Positions 26,227-34,639 of a stretch of DNA of 64,000 nucleotides are shown here, piece by piece. The stretch's first letter is position 1, and every line of letters begins with the position of its first letter. Under the pieces are notes generated by a model. It did not search any database. It was not told the origin of the DNA and saw only the letters and a list, made by a program, of their open reading frames with translations. The position numbers were made by a program, and so were the translations under genes. This DNA comes from Candidatus Iainarchaeum sp. (GTDB lineage: Archaea; Micrarchaeota; Micrarchaeia; Anstonellales; Bilamarchaeaceae). The stretch is from assembly GCA_028714535.1 (NCBI GenBank), contig JAQTME010000003.1, positions 1 to 64,000 on the forward strand, in the 5' to 3' direction.

Positions 26227-27594
26227 ATGGCAGAAATAATCTCGGCGATGTGGGGCGACTGGGTCTGGTTCGCCGGCGTTTCGCTCAGCCTCATCACCAC
26301 GCTCGTCGCCCTCGTCTACGTCCTGTCATCGCTCCTCATGAACGAGAAGATGAAGACCTGGGCGAAGATGGAGCTAGCCGAGATATTCTACTCCGCGGTG
26401 ATAATCGCCGTAGGCATAGGCGGCATAACCACCATCGACGGCCTGGTCCAGGGCGCCCTGGGCGTTTCCAATGTCGGCGGCGCGCCAGGCACCGCGACTT
26501 CCATGTGCTACGCGCAGAGCGCGACCAGCGCCTGGGTGCCGGTCAGCATCAACAACAAGATGGATTACAAGTGCCTGGACATATGCGGCCCGCTCATCGC
26601 GTCAAAGGACCTTTCGGTCTACAATGGCATCTCATCCTGCCACATGCGGCTCGGCATCTGGTACCTGCGGGAGACCTTCGACGAGGCAAGGGATTTCGCG
26701 TTCGACATCTACATAAGCTACATCAAGACCTCCATGATCGCCGAATTCACCATAAACATAGAGTACTTCACCGAATATGCGGGCTTCTTCACGTTCACGC
26801 CCTGGCGCGGCTTCTTCACCATGGGCAACACCGTGAAGCAGCTGTGCTTCGACTGGGCCATAAAGATCATGATGCTGTGCAAGTTCCAGGAGGTCCTGCT
26901 CCGCTACATCGCAGTGGCGCTTTTCCCCGCCCTCTTCGTCATCGGCGCGCTCCTCAGGGCTTTCACGTTCACGCGCAGGCTCGGCGGCCTCATCCTCGCC
27001 ATGGCCATAGCGCTGTATTTCGTTTTCCCTGCCTTCTACGCGTTCGGCGCGCTGGTCATGCTGGACCTCAAGAGCAAGGCGTACAGCGACTGGATGGCCA
27101 ATGACAAGGCCAACCCCAACCAGCTCCCAGACCCGCCCATAGCGAATACCATGTACATCAACGAGAAGGTCACGATGATAGGGGGCACGTTCACCAGCCA
27201 GGAAGCCAGGCAAGCGCTTGCGGAATACGAGGGGCTGGAGGACGACGTCTATATGGAGAAGGTGGAGCAGGGCCAGGCCTCAGGCCTTCTGCCGCCGCTG
27301 GGCGACCTCTCTGCCACGAACACGCCCACCGACGAGGAGGCCAAATCCACGCTCCAGCAGGCATACGACAAGGTCTCAGACTGGAAGGACGCCCTGTCCA
27401 AGGAAGGCAAGTTCGACCATTTCATCACCAACGCATGGAAGGAGAACGGGCCCCTGGACGTGCTGGCCAGGATAACCTTCTGGTCGCTGTTCTTCGGGCT
27501 TTTCGGCATAATCGCCACCATCGGCGTCATCCGTTCCATCTCCATAACGTTCGGAGGGGACATCGAGATAGCAGGTCTTACGAGGCTGATATGA
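26227..27594 (+). CDS. array membrane protein 3
   Basis: 455 residues. The N-terminal hairpin loop is LMNEKMKTWAKMELAE (37-52). A Cys-containing extracytoplasmic loop (about 95-160, with MCYAQS, YKCLDICG and SSCHMRLG) follows, then the central signature GALLRAFTFTRRLGG (Arg244) with the helix ending YFVFPAFY. A charged region of about 120 residues (about 285-405) precedes the last TM pair and the tail FGGDIEIAGLTRLI. It starts 1 nt after the stop of protein 2 and overlaps protein 4 by 4 bases (ATGA). Confidence 0.78.
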   Translation: MAEIISAMWGDWVWFAGVSLSLITTLVALVYVLSSLLMNEKMKTWAKMELAEIFYSAVIIAVGIGGITTIDGLVQGALGVSNVGGAPGTATSMCYAQSATSAWVPVSINNKMDYKCLDICGPLIASKDLSVYNGISSCHMRLGIWYLRETFDEARDFAFDIYISYIKTSMIAEFTINIEYFTEYAGFFTFTPWRGFFTMGNTVKQLCFDWAIKIMMLCKFQEVLLRYIAVALFPALFVIGALLRAFTFTRRLGGLILAMAIALYFVFPAFYAFGALVMLDLKSKAYSDWMANDKANPNQLPDPPIANTMYINEKVTMIGGTFTSQEARQALAEYEGLEDDVYMEKVEQGQASGLLPPLGDLSATNTPTDEEAKSTLQQAYDKVSDWKDALSKEGKFDHFITNAWKENGPLDVLARITFWSLFFGLFGIIATIGVIRSISITFGGDIEIAGLTRLI

Positions 27595-28832
27595 TGTGCA
27601 CCACGGTCCCTGCAGCCGCCTTCGTCGCCTTCCTCCTGCTCGCCCCGCTGGCGTTCGCCCAGGAGGCAGACAAGTCCGGCCTGGGCACCGGCTTCGACAA
27701 GCTCAGCAGCGCGCTTGACAAGCAGAAGGAGGACTTCGTCTACGGCGCCAGCTCGTTCGGCCGCGGCCTCAGCACCGTGCCGGGCAACCTGCTGGACGCG
27801 TTCGGCAAAAGCTCCTGCGAGGACCCCTGGGCCGTGGGCGGCGTGAACAATTCCTATCCTGCCATAGGCCTATGGCTCGCGCCTGCCGTGGCAGTCGGCT
27901 TCATAGTCATGATAGGGGTGGCGATAATCTACATGCTCGGCCAGTTCTTCAGCTCCCCGAACCTCATCGCCATTGCAAAGGACGAGGGTTTCCAGACCGC
28001 CCTCACGTTCCTGCGCGTCCTGTTCATAATCGGGATGATGTTGGGCGCCAACATGTGGTTCTCGCTCAGCGCGCCCACCTCCGACCCCATATACTCGCAG
28101 AACCCGCAGATGATAGACGCGTCCATGGCATTCTCGAGGCTCATGGTCAGCGACATGGTCACCCACTACAGCATGCTGGTGATGTACAACACCGTCATAC
28201 ACACGATATATTCGTCCACCATGTGGATCGGCGTCACCTGGCGCGCCATGTATTCCATCAACCTGGGCCCCGTGCTCAAGCCCATAATAGACCTGGTGGG
28301 CACGTCCCTGCAGTTCCTCTCGCTGGGTATGACGGAATGGCTCATGCACGTCATCACCCTGTGCATGATAAAGAAATACATGTGGAGCTTCTTCATACCC
28401 ATAGGCATGCTCCTGCGCGCATTCCCGTACACGCGCAACGCCGGAGAGGCCCTCCTGGCGCTCGCATTCGCCCTGGTGATATTCTACCCGCTCATGTTCC
28501 TGTTCAGCTACGAGGCCCACAAGATACTCTCATACAACCTGGTGGATGCCAAGAACGCGATGGGCAACTTCCTCAACAAAAGCGGCATACTGGCCGTCTT
28601 CGGGCCGGCGCTGGTCGTCATGTTCCTCATGGCAGGCGTTTTCATGCCGTTCTTCCTTGGCGGGGCCCTGACCCTTGCGTTCGAACTCATAAAAGGCGCC
28701 GTATACTACATCGTGATAATGAGCGTCTTCCTGCCCTTCCTGAATCTTTTCGTCACGCTTACCGCCGCCAAGGAGACTGCCAAGTTCTTCAACGTGGACG
28801 TGAATTTCATGTCGTTCCTGAAAATAATATGA
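27591..28832 (+). CDS. array membrane protein 4 (signal peptide)
   Basis: 413 residues. An N-terminal signal peptide (MMCTTVPAAAFVAFLLLAPLAFA) is followed by about 70 exported residues with one Cys. The hairpin loop is FSSPNLIAIAKDEG (120-133) and the central signature IGMLLRAFPYTRNAG (Arg276), followed by a helix ending IFYPLMF. The tail FNVDVNFMSFLKII keeps the shape of the family's C-terminal motif. ATG 27591 overlaps the previous stop; a second ATG follows at once. It contains many Met residues in the membrane part, as do proteins 1-3. Confidence 0.78.
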   Translation: MMCTTVPAAAFVAFLLLAPLAFAQEADKSGLGTGFDKLSSALDKQKEDFVYGASSFGRGLSTVPGNLLDAFGKSSCEDPWAVGGVNNSYPAIGLWLAPAVAVGFIVMIGVAIIYMLGQFFSSPNLIAIAKDEGFQTALTFLRVLFIIGMMLGANMWFSLSAPTSDPIYSQNPQMIDASMAFSRLMVSDMVTHYSMLVMYNTVIHTIYSSTMWIGVTWRAMYSINLGPVLKPIIDLVGTSLQFLSLGMTEWLMHVITLCMIKKYMWSFFIPIGMLLRAFPYTRNAGEALLALAFALVIFYPLMFLFSYEAHKILSYNLVDAKNAMGNFLNKSGILAVFGPALVVMFLMAGVFMPFFLGGALTLAFELIKGAVYYIVIMSVFLPFLNLFVTLTAAKETAKFFNVDVNFMSFLKII

Positions 28833-28842
28833 GGATGCAACG

Positions 28843-29937
28843 ATGGCCTTTGGACTGATGGAACCGGAACTGATAGTATCTGGCGGTGCAGCCGGGGGGC
28901 TATGGGAAATGGCGGCCCTCTCAGGCCTCGCGCTGGCCGTTTCCGGAGTAATCCTCGCCTTCATGTACACCTGGGCCACGCTTTTCCGCAGCCCGTCGAC
29001 GGAGGCATACGTGCGGCAGGAGGTCTATGAGGTCCTGATATCGGCCGTCCTGGTCATAATCATAATCGTCCTGGTGGGCGCCATGAGCGACCTTTCCGTG
29101 GGCGGCTTCCTGCCTGACGAGCTGCTGCCCGATGGCGTGGCTGCCAGTACCAACATCTATCAGGCCACGGCCATGTATTACGAGCGCGTGGCCAAAGACA
29201 TGGAGAGCTGGCTCAACCTCAACTACTTCATGAACATAATAGTGGACCAGATGGCCTCGATAACGCCATATGCGCGGCCGCTGGGCGTGGGCCTGGTCGC
29301 ATCGCCCATGGCAGGCTTCGCCTCGCCCATAAAGCAGCTGCTGTACAACATGAGCGTCGGGCTCTCGGTCGCCTACATAATAAACGTCGCCCAGCTGTAC
29401 GTCTACGTGTTCGCGCTCCAGGCATTCACGAAATACTACCTGCCGCTCGGCATATTCTTCCGGTGCTTCACGCCCACCCGCAGGCTCGGCGGCACGCTCA
29501 TCGGGATAGCCATGGCGTTCCTGTTCGTCTTCCCGGCCCTCAGCGTCATCACATACAGCATGTTCTACAATCACGCAGGCGGCCCGCTGCTGTCATTCTC
29601 AAACCTCCTGGGCTACTACATCTCCGACCAGGGCACCTTCAGGGAGTTCGTCCTTAACTTCTTCAAGAGCAACTTCACCACCACCGGTTCAGGAGGCACC
29701 GGCATAGTGGACCTGGTGACCGGCAGTTTCGGCCTGATCTTCGGCGGGCTCCAGGGCATGATGGGAACGGTGTTCCTCATGTTCCTGATATTCCCGGTAT
29801 CCATCGTGAGCCTCGCGTTCGTGCTGGGCTTCGTGGTGCCCGCCTTCAACGTGATCATATTCACAGAGGCAGCCAAGGGGCTGGCCAAGAGTTTCGGCGA
29901 GGAAGTCGACATAAGCTCGCTCACGAGGCTGATATAG
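28843..29937 (+). CDS. array membrane protein 5
   Basis: 364 residues without a cleavable signal. The first hairpin carries the loop FRSPSTEAYVRQEVYE (48-63). The central signature is LGIFFRCFTPTRRLGG (Arg207), with a helix ending FVFPALS. A Gly/Thr-rich loop (about 285) precedes the last two TM segments, and the tail is FGEEVDISSLTRLI. It begins 10 nt after protein 4 and ends directly before protein 6 (TAG then ATG). Confidence 0.78.
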   Translation: MAFGLMEPELIVSGGAAGGLWEMAALSGLALAVSGVILAFMYTWATLFRSPSTEAYVRQEVYEVLISAVLVIIIIVLVGAMSDLSVGGFLPDELLPDGVAASTNIYQATAMYYERVAKDMESWLNLNYFMNIIVDQMASITPYARPLGVGLVASPMAGFASPIKQLLYNMSVGLSVAYIINVAQLYVYVFALQAFTKYYLPLGIFFRCFTPTRRLGGTLIGIAMAFLFVFPALSVITYSMFYNHAGGPLLSFSNLLGYYISDQGTFREFVLNFFKSNFTTTGSGGTGIVDLVTGSFGLIFGGLQGMMGTVFLMFLIFPVSIVSLAFVLGFVVPAFNVIIFTEAAKGLAKSFGEEVDISSLTRLI

Positions 29938-30993
29938 ATGGCATTCACAGCGTTTTACGGGGACTGGCAGACGATCTCCCTGGCCGCCGCCGCGCTCTCC
30001 ATAGTCGGCTCCACCCTGCTAATCATGCTCTCGCGGCTGTTCGGCCTGCGCAACCTGGAGCAGATAGCCAAGACAGAGTTCGTCTATGCGGCCTCCACCG
30101 TCCTCATCGTGCTTGTCGTGCTCGTCATCGTCCAGTACGGCGAATGGTACCTGGCCAACCATTCGTCCGGCGTGGTGAGGGCAATGTACCTCTCGTCGTT
30201 CGGCTGCGACCCCTCGACGCCCGTCTCGTTCCCGAACCAGGACACCCTCATCGACTGGATGAAGCTCTACATGGAGACCGCCACGCGCTGCGTCCAGGAT
30301 TTCATGAACGTGCTCTATGCGCTTTCGGTCCCCATAGAGGCATGCACGTCCGTGTACATGGAAATCTTCATGTCCGAGCACGCCTCCGGGTTCGCATGCA
30401 AGTGGGTGGCCGAGCGCATCACCAACGCGGTGCAGTCGTTCACATTCTACATGTACGCCTTCTTCCTCATCGGGCACATACTGAATTTCGTCAAATACTA
30501 CGCCGGGTTCTTCTTCTCCATCGGCGTCGCGCTGCGCGCCTTCCCGCCATCGCGCGGCGCGGGGGCATACCTCATGGCCATAGCGTTCGGCCTCTATTTC
30601 GTGCTGCCGTTCACCTACGTCCTTGTCGCCACCACCTCCATGCCCTACGTCCAGTCAGAGCTGCTGAGCGGCTCCTGCGATGCCATCGCCAAGGGGGATA
30701 CCGTCTGCATGATGCCTGCCGTCGCCAGCGCGGAGACGTACCAATGCGAAGGCGCTGCCGCGACCAACGCGTTCAACGTGCCCGGCCGCATAGAGGCCAA
30801 CGCTGCGGTGATAGACGACCTGCTCACCGGGTCAAGCCCCAAGATATTCACCCTGGGCCAGCACCTGGTCTCTGCGATATGCATCCTGCCCATGATAGCG
30901 TTCGTCATACTGCTGACATTCGTGCTCAACACGACCAACCTGTTCGGCGGCAACATCCCTGAGATCGGGCGCGGCCTGGTCAAGCTGATTTGA
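29938..30993 (+). CDS. array membrane protein 6
   Basis: 351 residues. The hairpin loop is FGLRNLEQIAKTEF (35-48). An exported loop with paired Cys (SFGCDPST, ATRCVQD, EACTSVY, FACKW) follows. The central signature is IGVALRAFPPSRGAGA (Arg200), then a helix ending YFVLPFTYV, a second Cys-containing loop and the tail FGGNIPEIGRGLVKLI. It is the last gene of the array; a new TATA for the RNA ligase partner starts at its stop codon. Confidence 0.78.
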   Translation: MAFTAFYGDWQTISLAAAALSIVGSTLLIMLSRLFGLRNLEQIAKTEFVYAASTVLIVLVVLVIVQYGEWYLANHSSGVVRAMYLSSFGCDPSTPVSFPNQDTLIDWMKLYMETATRCVQDFMNVLYALSVPIEACTSVYMEIFMSEHASGFACKWVAERITNAVQSFTFYMYAFFLIGHILNFVKYYAGFFFSIGVALRAFPPSRGAGAYLMAIAFGLYFVLPFTYVLVATTSMPYVQSELLSGSCDAIAKGDTVCMMPAVASAETYQCEGAAATNAFNVPGRIEANAAVIDDLLTGSSPKIFTLGQHLVSAICILPMIAFVILLTFVLNTTNLFGGNIPEIGRGLVKLI

Positions 30994-31022
30994 TTTATAA
31001 ACATTGTCGGATAGGTGCAGCC

Positions 31023-31589
31023 ATGCCAGAGCGCAAATATGTTGTCGATACATCCCTTTTCGTGAATCCGCACGCGCGGAAGGATTTCGGGAAGGACCCG
31101 ACAGCCGCGGTGCGCGGCTTCATCAGGAAGCTCAACGGCCTTGACATCGAGGTCTACATGCCGCCGTCCATCTTCAACGAGCTGAGGAACTTCGTGCAGC
31201 CGAAGGCCATCGGCGAGCTGGAGCTGGCCATCCGCAAGCGCGCGCCCAACACCTACGGCATCTACCTTCCCGCGGCTGTGCTCTACGACTTCATAGAGGA
31301 CGTGCGCATCCGCATAAACAAGGGGCTGCGCCTGGCCGAGGATTTCGCCAAGGACAACAGGCCTGACAACGACGAGAAGCTGCGCAGGCTCCGCGACAAG
31401 TACCGCGACGCGATGCGCACCGGCATAATAGACAGCAAGGAGGACTTCGAGCTCGTCCTGCTCGCCAAGGAGCTCGAGGCGACCATGGTATCCTCGGACG
31501 AGGGCGTGATAAAGTTCGCGGACCAGATAGGGTGCGCCTGGCTGTCGGCCGACAAGTTCCACGCGGTCATGAAGAAGCTGAAGGGCTAA
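31023..31589 (+). CDS. RNA ligase partner protein (PIN-like fold)
   Basis: 188 residues starting MPERKYVVDTSLFVNPHARKDFG, with conserved acidic residues at VVDTS, FNELR, DSKEDFELVLLAKELEA and SSDEGVIKFAD. This layout matches the archaeal RNA ligase partner family, a PIN/VapC-like putative nuclease found beside Rnl3-type ligases. The TATA ATTTATAAAC at 30994-31003 lies about 25 nt before ATG 31023 (leaderless). It ends in a 4-bp tail-to-tail overlap with the ligase gene on the other strand. Activity is inferred from the fold. Confidence 0.82.
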   Translation: MPERKYVVDTSLFVNPHARKDFGKDPTAAVRGFIRKLNGLDIEVYMPPSIFNELRNFVQPKAIGELELAIRKRAPNTYGIYLPAAVLYDFIEDVRIRINKGLRLAEDFAKDNRPDNDEKLRRLRDKYRDAMRTGIIDSKEDFELVLLAKELEATMVSSDEGVIKFADQIGCAWLSADKFHAVMKKLKG

Positions 31590-32653
31590 TCCGTAATCCC
31601 CTTGCCATTGGCGTAGGAAGCGAGCGTCTTCGTGGTCTTCTTGTATATTTTCCTGAAGCGTATCCTTGTCCTTCCGTTCTCCTTGCGCGTCCACAATTCC
31701 TCGAGCCTGACCTCGTGGCTCATGTGCCTGTGGATGTCGTCCCAGATTTTCGGGTCGCGGACTGATATCTCGAACTCGTCGCCCGCGTCCCCGCCTTCCT
31801 GCACCCGCTTGAGCGCGGCCTCCAGGCCGTCGTAGAACGCCCTGCCGAGCTCCAGCGCGTATTCGTCCCTGCCCAGCCCGAAGTCCTTTATGAAGAAGGC
31901 CGAGCGCAGCACGCGCTGGTGGAAGAAGCCGATTGGCATGTCGAACAGCATCCCAGACCCGTTGGCTATGTCCTCTATGTCGGACCATGGGGTGACGTAT
32001 TTGACCGCGCAGGTGGCGCCCTTGAGCACCATGCCCTCCTTCTTCCCCTTGTTCAGCGCCAGGATGGCCTTGCGCAAGCCAGCATAGTCGTCGCTCCTGA
32101 ACTTCCCGAGCACAGGCACCGAGCGCATCCCGTATTTTTTCACGAGCGCGTACCTCTGCGCGCAAGGGAGGTAGGCGCCGGGCCCCCTGCCTATGTCGAA
32201 CACGAAAAGCATGACGTCGAAATCCTTCGCCGGCGCGGTATAGGGCGTATTGCCTATCATCTCGCAGCAGAGGATCGAATCCGGGTTGTCCCTGAAAAAC
32301 GCTGCGATGCCCTTGTCGTCCCGCGCCTTCTCGGTCACGAACGCGTCCAGGAACCCGCCGCGGGAGAATGCGAATACCCTCCCGCCGACGGACGCCACGC
32401 GCACGTTGAAGCCGTCGATCTTCTCCTCCGCGTGCAGTTCCGCGTCCCGCATGTTCCTCTTCAGGCCGTTCTCGAGCGTGAATATCCTCTTTATGTGCGG
32501 GTATCCGCGGATGGCCTTCTTCCCCGCGATGACGGTCCCGCGTTCCACGCCCGCATGCGAATCCCGGAACCGTATGTATTCGATTTCGCCGCTGAGCCTC
32601 TCCGCCCTCCCTGCCTTCAGGGCCCCGGCCACGAGCGATGCGGTCATCTCCAC
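31586..32653 (-). CDS. ATP-dependent RNA ligase, Rnl3 / Pab1020 family
   Basis: 355 residues with the nucleotidyltransferase motif EEKIDGFN (Lys78 is the adenylylated Lys of KxDG), later CEMIG (motif IIIa-like) and KEGMVLKGATCAVKYVT (motifs IV/V). A C-terminal helical domain of about 110 residues matches the dimerising region of the Pyrococcus enzyme, which circularises RNA. The start is GTG 32653, or ATG 32647; a GGTGA lies within the end of carS upstream. It is in an operon with carS and convergent with its partner gene. Confidence 0.88.
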   Translation of the reverse strand: MEMTASLVAGALKAGRAERLSGEIEYIRFRDSHAGVERGTVIAGKKAIRGYPHIKRIFTLENGLKRNMRDAELHAEEKIDGFNVRVASVGGRVFAFSRGGFLDAFVTEKARDDKGIAAFFRDNPDSILCCEMIGNTPYTAPAKDFDVMLFVFDIGRGPGAYLPCAQRYALVKKYGMRSVPVLGKFRSDDYAGLRKAILALNKGKKEGMVLKGATCAVKYVTPWSDIEDIANGSGMLFDMPIGFFHQRVLRSAFFIKDFGLGRDEYALELGRAFYDGLEAALKRVQEGGDAGDEFEISVRDPKIWDDIHRHMSHEVRLEELWTRKENGRTRIRFRKIYKKTTKTLASYANGKGITD

Positions 32654-32657
32654 AAGA

Positions 32658-33173
32658 TCACCAGGGCACGTTCTTCAGCCCCGCCCTGTTGGCCAGGAAG
32701 TTGGTGAGCGGGTGCAGTATGAGCGTGAGTATCGCGAAGAAGAGCAGGTTGGGCAGGTCGAAGAGCGATGCGGACGCGAACGGCGCGGCGAACGCGAGCG
32801 CCACGATGAGGAAAAGTATGGTGTCGAGCACGAACGGCCTGCCAGGGGCCACGTGCATGCGCCTTTTTATGAAGCTCCCGAACGAATCGCCGGCCATGGT
32901 CCCGAACGACATGAAGAACGCGGCAGTGAACTGCGTGAGCGGGTTGGGGAAGAACGGTAGCAGGTAGAAGAGCGAGACCAGGCCGCCTGCGAACGTGCCG
33001 GCGAGCGTGCCTGCGATGAAGCCGCGCACGGTCTTCCCATCGCCCAAAACCCTTTCCCCGTCGTGCAGCACCCTCCCGAAATCGAGCGGCGCGCCGCCTC
33101 CGAGCACCACCGGCGAGGAATTCGCGATATAGATTGGGATCAGGAAGACCAGCAGGTCAAGTAGCTGAGCCAT
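32658..33173 (-). CDS. carS: CDP-archaeol synthase
   Basis: 171 residues, about five TM helices. N-terminal IANSSPVVLGGG and the loop GDGKTVRGFIAGTLAGT are signatures of the CarS (former DUF46) family. A DSFGSFIKRRMHVAPG loop carries the conserved metal-binding Asp. It transfers CTP to digeranylgeranylglyceryl phosphate in ether-lipid synthesis at the membrane. It is leaderless from a TATA at about 33199 and divergent from sppA. Confidence 0.92.
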   Translation of the reverse strand: MAQLLDLLVFLIPIYIANSSPVVLGGGAPLDFGRVLHDGERVLGDGKTVRGFIAGTLAGTFAGGLVSLFYLLPFFPNPLTQFTAAFFMSFGTMAGDSFGSFIKRRMHVAPGRPFVLDTILFLIVALAFAAPFASASLFDLPNLLFFAILTLILHPLTNFLANRAGLKNVPW

Positions 33174-33193
33174 AGGATAGCCTCTCCTCTAAA

Positions 33194-33203
33194 CATTTAT
33201 ATT
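33194..33203. promoter_or_regulatory. shared TATA of carS and sppA
   Basis: CATTTATATT reads as a TATA box on both strands and lies about 26 nt from both start codons (33173 minus, 33225 plus). One symmetrical element probably serves both genes. Confidence 0.5.
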
Positions 33204-33224
33204 GATATCAGCAGAAAGCTTGCC

Positions 33225-34160
33225 ATGGATCCCTTCAGACGACGCCCTGAGCCTGCCAGCATGCCACTGCTGCTCGGCACGGCCCTCGTGCTCATAGCGG
33301 TGTTCGTGGCAGTTGTGGCATTGTTCTTCGCCTTCTCCCCGCTCGTGCCCTCATTCACGGGCCAGTGCGTCGCAGTGGTCGACCTCAACCAGGAGATCGC
33401 CCTGGAAGGCTCCGAGCCGACCATATTCACTGCCGGCTCACCGGGCTCCGAGGAAATCGCGCAGAGCATCCGTGCGCTTGGCAGTCGGGATGATGTCGGC
33501 GCCGTACTTTTCGTGGTCAATTCCCCCGGCGGCTCCGTGGTCGCCACGCGCGAGATATACGACGCCGTCAAGGAGCTGGACAAGCCCAAGGTCGCATATT
33601 TCCGCGAGGTCGCGGCTTCGGGCGCCTACTACATAGCGACCGGCACCGATTACATCATATCAGACCCGGATGCGCTCACCGGAAGCATCGGCGTGGTGGC
33701 GACATTCACGGACCTGAGCGGGCTGCTGGAGAAGATCGGCGTGAACGTCACGTCCATAGCCTCGGGCGCGCACAAGGACATGGGCTCTGAATTCAGGAAC
33801 ATGACCCCGGAGGAGCAGGCCATAATGCAGGCCCTGATATCTGAGATATATGACGAGTTCCATTCCGTGGTCCTGGAGAACCGCAGGGGCAGGCTCGACC
33901 TGGCCAGGTTCGAAGAGGTTGCAGACGGCCGCATCATGAGCGGGAGGCAGGCAGCGAAAATCGGGCTGGTGGACGGGGTCGGCTCCAAGCGGGACGCCAT
34001 ACTCAAGGCGGCATCGCTCGCCAACATAAGCGCAGGTTCGGCAGACGAAGTCAGGCTCTGCCAGGTCAGCTCCATGACGCAGGCCGGCGGGCTCTTCAGC
34101 GCCGACGCCCTCATAAGCCAGCTTGAGGCGAAGGCAGGCCTGGCGATGGGCTACAGGTGA
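33225..34160 (+). CDS. sppA: signal peptide peptidase SppA (S49 family)
   Basis: 311 residues. One N-terminal TM anchor (residues 14-40) is followed by a ClpP-like protease domain. The catalytic Ser is Ser132 in EVAASGAYYIA and the general base Lys is Lys184 in SGAHKDMGSEF. The 52-residue spacing equals that of the Ser/Lys dyad in thermococcal SppA. It degrades leftover signal peptides in the membrane. This fits a cell that exports many proteins (S-layer, pilin-like and Cys-rich proteins nearby). Confidence 0.93.
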   Translation: MDPFRRRPEPASMPLLLGTALVLIAVFVAVVALFFAFSPLVPSFTGQCVAVVDLNQEIALEGSEPTIFTAGSPGSEEIAQSIRALGSRDDVGAVLFVVNSPGGSVVATREIYDAVKELDKPKVAYFREVAASGAYYIATGTDYIISDPDALTGSIGVVATFTDLSGLLEKIGVNVTSIASGAHKDMGSEFRNMTPEEQAIMQALISEIYDEFHSVVLENRRGRLDLARFEEVADGRIMSGRQAAKIGLVDGVGSKRDAILKAASLANISAGSADEVRLCQVSSMTQAGGLFSADALISQLEAKAGLAMGYR

Positions 34161-34165
34161 GGCGC

Positions 34166-34546
34166 ATGGCCAGGAAAAAAGGCGGGAAGGCAGCCGGAAA
34201 ACCGCAGTTCGCCCGCCTGCTCCCGCTCGCCATCCTCGCGGCGCTCGTGGTTTTCGTAGGCGCGGTGCTAACAGTGTTTTTCTCTTCCCCGGCGCCGGGC
34301 GTCTTCCAATACCCTGCCGAGGAGCAGGCCGGATGCGTGCAGGGCACGGCCCGCGCCTGCTCGGTCGGCAACTGCACCGGCACGTCCGTGTGCCTTGAAG
34401 GCGGCACCTGGGGCAGCTGCAAGTGGGTGCGCGTCTGCACCCCCGGCGCAAGGATGGCATGTCTCCAGGACGGATGCTCCTACGCCTACAGGGAATGCAA
34501 CCCCTGCGGCTCAGGCTACGGAAGCTGCACGGTTCCAGGCAACTGA
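34166..34546 (+). CDS. membrane-anchored Cys-rich secreted protein, unknown
   Basis: 126 residues: a basic N-terminus, one TM helix (about 18-40) and an exported domain with about 14 Cys in a repeating pattern (CVQGTARACSVGNC, VCLEGGTWGSCKW, CTPGARMACLQDGC, CNPCGSGYGSC). It probably folds through disulfides. ATG 34166 lies 5 nt after GGTGA (34156-34160), which overlaps the sppA stop, so the two are co-translated. Function unknown; the repeat style is seen in secreted archaeal proteins. Confidence 0.65.
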   Translation: MARKKGGKAAGKPQFARLLPLAILAALVVFVGAVLTVFFSSPAPGVFQYPAEEQAGCVQGTARACSVGNCTGTSVCLEGGTWGSCKWVRVCTPGARMACLQDGCSYAYRECNPCGSGYGSCTVPGN

Positions 34547-34639
34547 ACGCACCGATACGGCGCAAACTATTGTGTCCAAAAACATAAAATTGAGCGCTGA
34601 CCGATGGTTTTTAAATAATAGCCACGCATAGCTCTTACC

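Noticed and set aside
23402..30993. Calling the membrane array a type IV secretion or conjugation system
   Set aside because: Only topology and the small-hairpin shape recall VirB6/VirB2. There is no VirB4/VirD4-like ATPase, relaxase or integrase in the window.
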